In this document: positions 34,061-45,400 of the stretch, piece after piece
Numbering within the stretch: the stretch's first letter is position 1
Layout of the letters: every line of letters starts with the position of its first letter
Assembly (NCBI GenBank): GCA_907165065.1
Contig: OU015528.1
Location: 69,545,474-69,609,473 of the forward strand
Reading direction: 5' to 3'
DNA from: Caprimulgus europaeus
Lineage: Eukaryota > Chordata > Aves > Caprimulgiformes > Caprimulgidae
DNA: 64,000 nucleotides
Program-made: the position numbers and the translations under genes
Notes under the pieces: model-generated
What the model was told of the DNA's origin: nothing
Database searches by the model: none
What the model saw: the letters and a program-made list of their open reading frames with translations, nothing else

Positions 34061-36697
34061 ATTTACATTGCAAAGCAGGGAGAAGAACAGAGCTCTGAGG
34101 AGATCATGATGCATTCTTCTGCTCTCCAGTTCTCCTCCAGCAATCCGCAAACGCAGGCACAGTGGAAAGACGTGTAATTAAACTTTTCAGTGGTAATAAT
34201 CACACATCGTTTGTATACTGTATATACTGTGACACTCCTAAATATTTACAAGTAGGGGCTTATTTCTAAATAAACATCATCATTTTTCATATTGGAAAAT
34301 AAATGCTACGATGGGTCTGTAAGTCTCTTTACAGTTTCTACCCAAATGTATTTTTTTTTTGCAATACAAACTTTAAATATTTATGCTGAAGCCATATTTA
34401 ATATCTCAACAGCAAATGGACCATACTCAACTGAAAACAATTATTAGTTCTTTATTCACATTACTATACTATAATCCAAATTATCTTTGACACAAGAGCC
34501 ATTATGTGTAAACCTGACTTTCTGAATTGTAGCTTATCCAGTGGACCCGTTCCCTGGGATTACCCTGATTAAAGCCACCATGCTGTGCAGAGCTTTGGAG
34601 CTTAGACTTTAAAAGACTGAAAGAATGAAATTGTAGCCCCAGATTCTGTGAAAGTCCTAGTTATTGCCAAGTTTTCAGAAATACCCAAATATTTTTGCAA
34701 ATGTTAGATTTACTTGCAAACAATATGTGCAAGCAAATCCTATAAGAAACAAAGACTGAAAGTCTTGATAAAATACTGAAAATTAATGACAGTTGTCATT
34801 AAAATTTTCCATCAGGTTTAATGAGACCAGAATTTTACCCAACATATCCCCTTTACATTCATTATAAAATGTTAGCAAACAGGAAATATTTGAAAAACTA
34901 GGCACTAAGGGTAAAAGTAGGTATTCATATTAATCAGTCTTTCTGAGTAACTTTAAATGTCTAGATGTAGTACATCACCTATTCCAGCACAAATCTAAGC
35001 TCACCCTCTTATGACCATATTCTTAAACACTGAAGTTAAAGCCAGAAACCCTACTCATCCATCCATCATCCAGCACAGGCACTTCTAATGCTTTCCAATG
35101 TTCACAACAATATCATAAATAACCATCCACCCATCTCAGGTTAACTGCAGATCTGTCAACAGATCACACTTCAGTCCCTCTGGCACTACATACAGAACGT
35201 AAGTTTCCATTCTTTGCTTTCCATGCTATTACTCCTATGATGTAAGGTAATTCTCTTGATAAGCACACAAAGGAGCAACCTCAATTTGTTTTGGGATACT
35301 GAGGAAAAAGAGCTATAAGAGATATCATGGATTATCTGCACCATATTACTATGTGATCTCTATGAGATCCGTACTACCAACTCTATCTTGCTTTGACTTT
35401 CAGAGACTTAAGGTTTTTAACTCTTGATACATCCTTGTTAGTGATGCTGTATTAAGAGTGCTTCACACCATTCCTATCATAGCCAAAGTTTATGCCACAG
35501 TCTATGACCTTTCGGCAGAAGCCAATACTGACTACGAGGGGCTGGTGAGATTCCCATCACTATAATATATGAAGTTCTTTCAAACCAGTCTTCTTAGAAA
35601 ACAAAAAAAAAGGAAAAACAAACAAAAAAGAAAAAAAAAATCACTGGAGTTTTGCCGGTGATAGATTTCATTTAATTATATATATGTTGAAAAGTTTTCA
35701 TAAGTGGGACACTTGTCATGCCAAGGTAAGCAAATCCTTGCAGAAAAATATTTAATGCCTTGCACACTTATGATGATCCCAACAAGGAAGGCCATAGGAG
35801 CCAAGAGTAGCCAGAAGAAACATACAATTCCACCTTGATCATCTAAGTTTCTGGCTGCAAGTGTAATTCTGCAGTTTTTCAGAACTCTGTATATCCACAT
35901 GTAGTTACTATATTAATAGCTTTTTCATCTACCTGAAGCAACAATAGTGAAAGAAGTGTAATGACACATATTGGCTAGGATGGGTCAAGAATCAGCCGAG
36001 AAAACCACCTGAAGAAGTTAGCAGGGACAGCCAAATCATATTTCTTACTCTGATTACTCAGAACTCATAACACAGAATTGCATATATATTGGTGTTTTCT
36101 AACTTGGATATTAGCAACAGTCTTTTATTGCTACAAAGTCAACATAAAAATTGTTTTTACTAATGAAATAGGCCTAAACTATCATTACTCAAAAAGGCAA
36201 ATAAACACCATTATCCTCCCAGCCACTTACAGAAGTTACAATACTGTGTAAATCATGGGGCTGCTTGACAAAATTTCCAACCTAAAGTCAACTGCTAGCA
36301 CGTAGTGTTGGCCTGTGCACAGGACTCCCACTGAGTGTGGTGAGTTTCATGATGAGCAAGAGGATCACATCTTATGCATATTTACTACAGCCACAAAAAA
36401 ATGTTCAGTTCAGCAAAGCAGAGTATGAAATGCTCTGGTCACCCATCTAGTGCTAAATATGGTTTATGACTCTCAAAAGACTGTCATTTAATTTCTAAGA
36501 AAGAAGGCAATGATTTTAGACTTCCCATAAAGCCTCTTAAAATGCCTGGGCTGCCATACAAATTGACAGGAACAAGACATTCTGAATTTATGTGTTGATG
36601 CAGTAGTAAGTACAGGCCTAATTCACTGAAAGAAACTGGATTACTATCTTCTATCTAAAGGGTATATAAATACACACATAGATATATAGATATCTCC
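34061..36697. other. unique non-coding DNA, no gene seen
   Basis: AT-rich sequence with an A-rich low-complexity tract at about 35598-35640. No repeats or coding signals were recognised. Confidence 0.55.
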
Positions 36698-36982
36698 TTG
36701 GCGACCAATGATAGGACCAGGGGAAACAGCAGGAAGATGCACCAGGGCAAGCTTAGGTTGGACATTAGGAAAAGGTTCTTCAGGCAGAGGGTGGTGGAGC
36801 ACTGGAACAGGCTCTCCAGGGAGGTGGTCACGGCACCAAGCCTGATGCTATTGCAGAAGCAGTGGGACAACGCCCTCAGACACATGGTCTGAATCTTGTG
36901 ATTGTCCTATGCTAGGGCAAGAGTTGGACTCAATGATCCTTTTGGGTCCCTTCCACCTCACAACAGTCTATGATTCTATGAT
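36698..36982 (+). mobile_element. CR1 LINE 3' end, about 285 bp
   Basis: It starts inside the end of ORF2 (GGACCAGGGGAAACAGCAGG, TTAGGTTGGACATTAGGAAA, GGTGGTGGAGCACTGGAAC). It then passes into the 3' UTR (GAGTTGGACTCAATGATCC) and ends with TATGATTCTATGAT. The subfamily tail (CTATGATT) differs from the CTGTGATT tail of the copy at 27292-28146. It is strongly 5'-truncated. A 64-codon frame here (IRKRFFRQRVVEHWNRL) is the ORF2 C-terminus. Confidence 0.95.
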
Positions 36983-39900
36983 ATATTTACAGACATGTAT
37001 ACTTAATTAACCAAACCCATCTAATAAATATGTAACAAAACCTGTCTCGACCATGTAGATAACCATTATGTTTTCAAAATTGTGTGCAGTAATACTTATC
37101 AAAATAAAAATCTGTACAAACTGATACTTTACTCAAGAACTGAATGCAGGATTCTTTAATCATTAAGTTTATCACTTGTAATCCCTTGAGAGGAATTTGA
37201 GAGTTTCCTGGCAGAACCACTATTTTAAAATTATACTCTTTTGAAAATTAGAGCTTTAAATTGAAAAACACCACATACATAATCAAATTATCGAGGCATG
37301 ACAAAAATAAATTAATGGTCTACTTTGTTAAAGAAATAGTCTCAATATTTGCAATGTTAATTTCAAAACAGTAAAAACATGCATACATCAACATAAAATA
37401 ACAATAAACCCCCCTATTTTATTTGTAATACATATCAGCCTTAAGGCTGGATTTATTCCTAAAAGAAGCCATAGAACTAGGTTATTTTTTTTTTTTACAG
37501 TTCATTTATATGCAAGTCAAAAAAGTACATGCTTAAAAATGAAACTATGTCCAATTAGTAGGGAAAAGGACATGCCATGTAAGTATATTTATGAATCCAT
37601 CTTCAACTTGTGTGGCAAACGGGCATGAATGCTTTCCTTTTCCATTACTCCTCAGATGTAGAATTTGCAAGTCTGCGTTTCAAAGGTAATGCTAAAGAAG
37701 TTAAAACACTATTAACTTCAGATCCTTTACATCAATATTACTGATGAGTGAAAATATCCACGTGCATACAAGTTACACATGTAATTTATACAATGGAGAA
37801 AATGACTTCAAAATGAGCACAGACAGTATTTTAAATATTTTGCACCTTCAGAGATACTGTAAATTATAATCACTAAAGTTAACAATTTGGGGATAGATTT
37901 GGTTCGGTTTTCTTTACCTACAGTCCTTTGTGCTCATAGAAGAAAGATTGCCAGGAGGAAAGAGAAAGAAGGAAGGCTGAGGTAGAGATGCAGTCCTATT
38001 CCAGTGACATTATAAATAAGCCATTTGACATGTGTGGGCTGTGACCCATGCTAGAGATAGCATTTAATTCAGGCCTTTCTGTGGAATGAATTGGTGATTA
38101 TCTTTGACTTTAAAACAGACATAAAGAACGGAGAGATGATGAGCAAGGTTAATACAAACATCCTTTGGAGCTTCTGGTATTTTCTTGTCAAATTATGGGA
38201 AGCCACAGGAAGATATTATGGAAACTTTCCCTTCTACAAAAAACAGATGAAAGATAAAACCAGAAAAAATTACATTCCTTTGTGAATGTGGAGGAAATTC
38301 ACCATCCAGCCTGCTAGGATATCCATGCTGTTTTTTCCTTATGGGAGTGATACGGGAGTGACATCCGCTCAAGGACGCTACTAAAGAAACCGCTTGAGTA
38401 AAATGGAAATGGAATGGATAGATACCATTCAACACTGATGTCAACAGCAGACCCTTATTTGCCGCCTCAGAAGGCTGTGCTACAGGAAGCCTCTTAACAA
38501 TATAAAAATGAGGGATTGGACTGTGCTTAGCTACTGAAATATCTCATAGCCGTTTTGCGAAGCAGGAATTCAATACCAATATCCTGGCTAGCACCTAGAG
38601 CCAGGATAAACGTTTGGCTGACCCATTCTGAAGACAGATTTTACTTTGCCATATATACACAGGTGTACACGTGTGTATATGCATGATTATTGCTCTAGGT
38701 AACTCCTGTCATCTCAGAAAGGGAAAATAGGATGTATCCATTAGAGTAACACGATACAGTTTAAACAAGATCTATAAATAACTAACTATTGTATCTAAGC
38801 TGTCTTCAGTGCTGCTGTTAATCTCTACATACACATTGCATTCCACCCATGAAATGGCATTCATTCCCTTCTACAAAATTTGCAGAGGGCTTGATTTGAT
38901 TAAATTCAATACAATTTCATTTGTAGAGGGTTGGGGGATGGAATGTGTAACTTCCAGACAAACTTTACAAAAACTCTTGCCAGCTCATTTGCCAACCAGT
39001 TCTGAGGTATGAGTTTCAGAGAAGACTGAATGTCTTCATCTAACTTCTAAGCACAGTAGTCTTAATAACTGGCAGAAACAGGTGGGTAATGATGGGGAAA
39101 AAAAAAATAAAAACAAACCCTCATAAAAATGTCTGGTTTATTTTTTGGAGGATATTAATTTAGCTTTCTAGGGATAGTTCAACTGTTTCTCCCTGAGATT
39201 GTACTAATGCCTGTACAGGCCCATGATGAGGAGGAGAAGATAATTACAGTCCTCTCCAGACAGTGTGTTCATTAAGCATGCTATTTTGGATAAGTAAGTT
39301 TTTAATTGGTTTCCAGTGCCTGTAAGGAGGATGGCCTATGGTAGTATGGCGGAGAGGATCTGCACCCCCACCGCTTTCCTCTGTTGGAATTCAATAAAGT
39401 TTAATTGGATTACAATGGAGGTAGCCACAAGATGTCAATTACTGGTATAGTCACAGTGTGGACCTCTTCTTCCAATGGCACTTGATTGACTCACTCTGCA
39501 GACTTGTCTTATTACAAGACCTCTTCCCCTTCTTCACAGAGAATAAGTATTGTACAAAGATGCCATACTCTTTATTAAACAGCAGCATAATCACACAACT
39601 CTTGTGGCACTGCCTACAAAAATTAAAGGTCTGAGTTCACAGCATGTGACCTACTTTATGTCCATCTGCATCTGTGACTGTGCCCATGTGTCTTCCCCCC
39701 TAGAACTAAGAAAACATACCATTTTATTAATTATGCAAAACTATCCTTTGGCCAAGGGGGAAAAAAGATATAAATTTTTGTTTATTGATACAAGAAAATG
39801 GATAGAATAGTTTGGAAAGAATCTCCCTAGATTTCAACTGTTTCAGGTATGTGAAACAATTAAATAAAAAGAATCCCTTAACCTATTTTTCTGACTGCTT

Positions 39901-41990
39901 CCTAGTCCTCTTTTATCTGATTTAAGATCTGAAACTGTAAAAACACCAAATGCTTTTGTTAAAAACACTTAGTATGTTGCAAAACAAATGAACTAAATCC
40001 ATTAAAACTGGTCAAAGAATTTGCCAATTCTTTACATAAATAATATTTAGAGGAAATATAATTTTAAAGAAAAAATAATATTTTTGTATTTTTGTTCTTT
40101 CTTCTGTTAAACAGTGAAACATAACAAGTTTTGATTTGTAAAACTTTTTAATGGAGAAAAATAATTTCCTGACCTGTAAGGGACAACTAAGATGTAAATT
40201 TGAAAAATCACTGTGTTTGGATCAACATTAATAACAACATAATCGTGGTTTTGCTCCAATATTGTTTCAAGACGAGCTAAATTCCATGTTAGCAAACATT
40301 CCTTAATCCTGTGTGCAATACTGATCCTACCACTATAAGGAATGAAACAGAAATAATAAGAAAATTGAAAAGTGCAGGTGGGATAGATGCAATATTATAC
40401 TATAACAAGGCTCTTGACCTAGTCTTCTTATGCTAGTATTACTGCACTGTGCTTCCAAGTTATCACATATTTGGCCACCTGTAGCACTCACTAGTCCCTA
40501 TATGTGACACAAACCCCATTTAAAAAGTTCTCAATTTTTTAATTACTAATTTTGGATTAATATAATACTAATTAAAAAAATTAAAAAATCAAATTGATAA
40601 GCATGAAATCTATTAATTTATTATTTTTCCATTCATCATGATTAGAAAAAATGCTCTTTATTTATGTAATTAATGTCATAATAAAGGAATTTACAAAGAA
40701 GTGCAAAATCCATTTTGGTATTCTATTTGTATATATACTTTATTAATGTACTTTGTTTAAAATGGAAGTCCTACAGTATTTGCACAAATACTGCAACTCC
40801 ACCCTTAGCTAGTTAGAGAATGGCAGCACATTCACAATGGTAACTCTTATGGTTAGTTACTGAAGACTATAATTTTCCACTGAAGCCAACAAACTTTTTA
40901 GTGAAAAGTAGCTGATTTTAAATTTCAAATGTGACTGTTCTGGAGAGATCCAACAACTAGAAATTTTTACACATTCTTTCTTTTTTTCTTTTTTCCCATG
41001 TCATATAGCAAGAGGTAAGCATTTTCTGTACTATCACTCTGCTAGTCCAAAAATCCGAGTGTGGGGAATTCATTGGGACCTCTCTAGGCTAGGAGTTTAA
41101 ACTCAAATTGTGAATTTTTTGTTTGACTCAGTAACTCCTACTAACAAAAATAACCAAAACCAAACCCAAACGAAACTACTCAAAATAAATTTTTAAATTG
41201 TATCTATTTTTAACTATGGGGTAAGATGGATCAGATACTATTTTAATTATTTTAATTCATCTTCCTTGGTGTACTTTCAGCATTTTAGCTATGTGTGGTA
41301 ACATTTTCCAGTTAATTAAAATGTGCTAGCATTATTATTAATAGCATCCATCTTTGTATTCATATGCTGTATTAAAAGACATCTTTTTGCATATTATGTA
41401 CATTTTAAAACAGTCTGAATAATTGGATAACTTATTTCATATATGCATATATATAACTGATAACTTGAATTTTGTATTTAAATCAATTATTGGATACTTG
41501 TGTAGGATATTGTTGGACTTTTCTGACACAATTTTGATTTTTTCTTCCTAGAAGAGTTTATCTAAAAAGACCCCCTTGTATTCACAGTGCACATAGTAAT
41601 ATTCCATCTAGTCATTAATAGTCAAACACACACACAATGGCACATCTGACATAGGCAGCTGAGTTGGGAATTGAAACCGTAATAATTAACAATAGATTTC
41701 CTGATCTCATCATGACAAGTAAATGAAACACTCTGCGGTGTGCTTGCCCACTGGAAGAGGGAATTAACTCAATACGAAAGGCAGAATGGAAGCATATCAC
41801 TGATTAGATCTAATGCACAAGAAATGCAACAATGGGAAGCTTGTGTCAGCAGAGCACGTCAAACTCTTTTCTAAATATTGTGTGTAAGCATGCAAAAACA
41901 CACACATGCATACTCTCTATAAGAGCTTGAATGAAATAGGACAAAACATACAAAGTACAACCACAACTCCAATAAATAAATAGGTAAATC
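36983..41990. other. unique non-coding DNA, no gene seen
   Basis: Five kb of AT-rich DNA. Noted inside are a near-perfect palindrome (38653-38680) and a region at about 39140-39540 with several TAATT/ATTA homeobox-like words. The latter has the look of conserved non-coding sequence, but that cannot be tested here. The part at 40480-40760 is especially AT-rich. Confidence 0.55.
38653..38680. repeat. 28-bp near-perfect palindrome
   Basis: Arms 38653-38666 and 38667-38680 are reverse complements except for one pair (G at 38662 against G at 38671). The centre is GTAC with CACGTG-like words nearby. The alternating purine/pyrimidine character (TATACACA, TGTGTATA) would favour cruciform or Z-like structure. 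Confidence 0.85.
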
Positions 41991-42750
41991 ACAGAATCAG
42001 AATCACAGAATTACCCAGATTGGAAAAGACCTTTAAGATCACTGAGCCCAATCATTAACCTCACAGTGACAAGTTCTTGACTAACCCATGTCCCTAAGCA
42101 CTATGTCTACATGACTCTTAAATACCTCCAGGGATGGGGACTCAACCACTGCTCTGTGCAACCCCTTCCAATGCTCAACAACCCTTTTGGGAAAGACATT
42201 CTTCCTAATATCCAGTCTAAACTTCACTTGGTGCAACTTGAAGCCATTTCTTCTTGTTCTATCACTTGTTACTTGGTTGAAAAGACTGAACCCCACCTCA
42301 CTACAGCCTCCTTTCAGGTAGTTGTAAAGAGCGATAAGGTCTCCCCTCAGCCTCCTTTTCTCCAGGCTAAACAACCCCAGTTCCCTCAGCCATTCCTCCT
42401 AAGATGTGTGCTCCAGACCCTTCACCAGCTTTGTTGCCCTTCTTTGGACATGCTCCAGCACCTCAATGTCTTGTAGTGAAGGGCCAAAAACTGAACACAG
42501 TACTCAAGGTGTGGCCTCACCAGTGCCAAGTATAGAGGTAAGATAACTTCCCTGGTCTTACTGGCCAGACTGTTCCTGATAGAAGCCAGGATGCTGTTTG
42601 CCTTCTTGGACACCTGGGCTACCAATCAACACCTCCAGGTCCTTTTCTGCAGAGCAGCTCTCCAGCCACTCCTCCCAAGGCTGTAGCGCTGCTGGGGGTT
42701 GTTGTGGCCGAAGTGCAGAATCTGGCATTTGGCCTTATTGAAACTCAACA
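41991..42750 (-). mobile_element. CR1 LINE, about 760 bp
   Basis: The reversed CR1 tail (CACAGAATCAGAATCACAGAA) is followed by the reversed 3' UTR, then the reversed ORF2 3' half: GGGAAAGACATTCTTCCTAA, CTCAGCCTCCTTTTCTCCAG, GTGTGGCCTCACCAGTGCC. It ends near GTTGTTGTGGCCGAAGTGCA and GAATCTGGCATTTGGCCTTA. At about 42620 a small internal deletion joins CACCTGGGCT to CAACACCTCCAGGTCC. The element is 5'-truncated, and a GC-rich patch begins about 110 bp beyond its 5' end. Confidence 0.95.
42081..42625 (-). pseudogene. CR1 ORF2 C-terminal relic, interrupted
   Basis: Two separate frames hold the C-terminal reverse-transcriptase region: 42422-42625 ([20 protein letters not shown], then [16 protein letters not shown]) and 42081-42374 ([20 protein letters not shown], then [19 protein letters not shown]). 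The break between them and the missing upstream catalytic part make it non-functional. Divergence is moderate. Confidence 0.9.
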
Positions 42751-42863
42751 AAACAGAGAGATAAATAGAATTATTGTATTTTCTTTCTTCTTATTGAAAA
42801 GTAATGTTATATGTAAATTTTTTCCGCAGTTGCGATCTCAATCACTTCAGTTTCCTGTCTCAC

Positions 42864-42970
42864 CAACCCCGCGGTTCCTCTCTCCTAGTTCAGCACCTTG
42901 GAGAGCAACGGCCCCGGCCCCGCCGGCAGCACCGCCCCGCCCCTGCTCCCATTTCACACTCACACGATCG
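42864..42970. promoter_or_regulatory. small GC-rich, CpG-containing patch
   Basis: About 100 bp with CCGCGG, GGCCCCGGCCCCGCCGGC and a double GC-box (CCGCCCCGCCCC around 42932-42943), standing out from AT-rich flanks. It is too short for a formal CpG island. It may be a minor promoter, a remnant of a larger island, or the GC-rich part of an unrecognised repeat. Confidence 0.35.
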
Positions 42971-44241
42971 TCCTCTCCTGCCCTGGATCTCTCACCGCTG
43001 CTTCATCCTTCCTTCCCTTCTCCTCAGATTGTCTTTTTGTTTTATACTGACATTTACTGTTGCAGCAACTTCTCCATCTGTCAGGAACAAAACGCTCTCT
43101 CTTTCATTCTTCAAACTCACAGCATATTTTTTTTTTTTTTAATGCTACTTTAACTTTAATGCTGACAATATCACCATGGAACATGCAATAGTAGTATCAA
43201 GAACTACAGTTTTGTGTTTTAATACATATGTGAGTCAGATATATCACATTCTTTTACACTGTGTACCATTACAAAACTTGCTTTATAATAATTCTGAATC
43301 AGAAATTACTGATAGTTGTCGTATAAATTAGTTCACTCCAGCCATAACAAAACGGTTGTAGTTACTAACCTTCTCTCATGTATTAAACACATTTGAATGA
43401 TTCAGATTCTCTTCAAAGCTTGAAAGAACAATTAAAGTTTGAAGTTATAACTAAAACACTGATTCTGCAAAAACTTACAAGGGTAAATAATCCCAGTCAG
43501 TTCACTGAAGGTGCTCACCTGTACAAAGCTACAGTCCTTGCAGGATCTGTACCTAAATGATCTCATTAAGGCTCAGAGTTAATTAACTCTCAGACAGATA
43601 CAAATCAAGAATGATTCCCAAAAGTCAGTACAGATTCATTGGTGTAACTCAGATAATTTTTTTATATTGGTTTCTGAAGAAAAATGAGGTTTCTGTGATG
43701 GTATTATGAGATGGAAGCAAGAAGGGAGGACAGGAGGATGTGGGTGAGATATATACACATATATACATTTGTCTGTGCATCCTTCAGTCTCCCCCACTAA
43801 GCCTGAGTGCAAAGGCCAATTTCAAATGATTTTTATAGTACAATTGACATCTTCAAGCTATCAAGCTTTTACAAGTTCTGTGGAGATACAAAGCGGTAGG
43901 GGAAATAAGGAAAGGCTGAATAAAGAGCTCATTCTGGAGCTCAACCAAAAGATTCATAAGAGACCAGTTTTGTGGATTTGGCAGCATGGAAGCATTCTTT
44001 CTTTTTAAAAGTTCACAGAGTTCTGAAAATATATTTCACATGTCTTTTTTAATACTGTGGCTTTTGTAGGTTTACTCTTGCTACATGGAATTCAGAGTGT
44101 AGCCTCAGCGACGGCATCCCCATCAGAATAAGAATCAGAAGTAGCCTTTCTTTCTTCACAACAAACAAAACACCCACACAATACGCTTCAGAAGATTCAG
44201 ACACACACACAAAAAATCCTCAAACGGAAACAGTCAAACTG

Positions 44242-44295
44242 TTGAAATGTTGTGAAGAGCTCCTTATATTGAAATGCTGTGAAGAACTGCTTACA
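44242..44295 (+). repeat. 27-bp tandem duplication, two copies
   Basis: Units 44242-44268 and 44269-44295 share TTGAAATG-TGTGAAGA-CT-CTTA with four differences, a local duplication. Confidence 0.8.
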
Positions 44296-45046
44296 TTGGC
44301 TCCAAGGCACCTTTACCAGAAATCCACTTCCAGTCATAGCACTTCTCAATACACAGTAGGAAAATCAGGTATTGTAAAGTGGGAGGTCTGAAGGTTAAAG
44401 CCCACATATTTAAAAAAAAAAAAGGGACATGCATTCTGTAGACAAGAGGAGGAAGTCGAAGTTGCATACAAATGTAGTCACATTCAAACACTGTTAACAA
44501 ATTATAGACTTCATCTGGATCACTCGGAACTCAATTTGGGATAATGTATAGGTCACTACATAACCTGGTGGCTGTGGGTGAAGAACAGCTTGTGTGGCTC
44601 CAGTCAGTCCCTGAAGACAAATTTCACAGGGCTGAGGTGGATGACAGATTATACAAAGCACAATGGGCTGAAGAAGAAGCTCTTGGGGAGATATCACAAC
44701 GGCACAAAGTCATAGGTCCTACTTCCATATGCAGTGAAAGAGGAAGTCATCCCCATCACAAGGTCAGCAGCTCTTCATTGTGCCATTATTGTAACTGAGA
44801 TTCTCCACCTTCCAAATTCAAAAGTAGACCAAATAATGCCACTCACTCTACAAGCCAAATGCATAGAGAGTGAATGTCACATGGAAACCAAATTTGGTAC
44901 TGTATGCTACTAATAAATAATATTTCATCTCTAATGGCTCTTGTTTTTTCCTAGCACAAATAAAAATGTTTTCTCTATAAGCACTTCTAATGACTTGTCT
45001 ATGATGGCAAACACAACCATAACCAATCAGAAGTGTTATCTTCACA

Positions 45047-45400
45047 CAGAATCACAGAATGGGTGACCTTTAAAGGTCACCTAGTCCAATCCCTCTGCAG
45101 TGAGCAGGCACACCTCCAACTAGATCAGGTTGCTCAGAGCCCTGTCCAGCCTGACCTTGAATGCTTCCAGGGATGGAGCTTCTACCACCTCTCTGGGCAA
45201 CCTGTGCCAGTGTTTCACCACCCTCACTGTAAAAAATTTCTTCCTTACATGTCATCTAAATCTACCCTCTTTTAGTTTAAAACCATTACCTAATGCTAGA
45301 GACCCTGCTAAAAAGTCTGTTCCAATCTTTCTTATAAGCCCTCTTTAAGTACTGAAAGGCCACACCTATAAGGATTCTAGAATTAAGCAGCCCCACATTT
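45047..45400 (-). mobile_element. CR1 LINE 3' end, about 350 bp
   Basis: It starts with the reversed tail CACAGAATCACAGAATGG, then TTTAAAGGTCACCTAGTCC and the reversed 3' UTR and ORF2 end (GTTGCTCAGAGCCCTGTCC, CTGGGCAACCTGTGCCAGT, TTAAGTACTGAAAGGCC). It fades at about 45380-45400 (AAGCAGCCCC). It lacks the 3' octamer repeat in more than about two units. Divergence is fairly high, with several small indels. Confidence 0.93.

Larger units (their letters stand above)
42751..45046. other. mostly unique DNA with small GC-rich patch
   Basis: After the GC-rich patch (42864-42970) and a pyrimidine-rich part up to about 43020, the sequence is AT-rich with a T-run near 43127-43140 and a two-copy 27-bp tandem (44242-44295). 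No gene was recognised. An 84-codon ATG frame at 44544-44798 has no known domain. Confidence 0.5.

Noticed and set aside
33781-34098. 105-codon frame with signal-peptide-like start in the CpG block
   Set aside because: The first codon is TTG, not ATG, and the Ala/Pro richness follows from base composition.
33722-34177. 151-codon plus-strand ATG frame through the CpG block
   Set aside because: Weak start context, Pro/Arg-rich composition dictated by GC content, no known domain. GC-rich islands often hold such frames.
42704-43153. 149-codon frame
   Set aside because: Runs from antisense CR1 through the GC-rich patch into a T-run; composition explains it.
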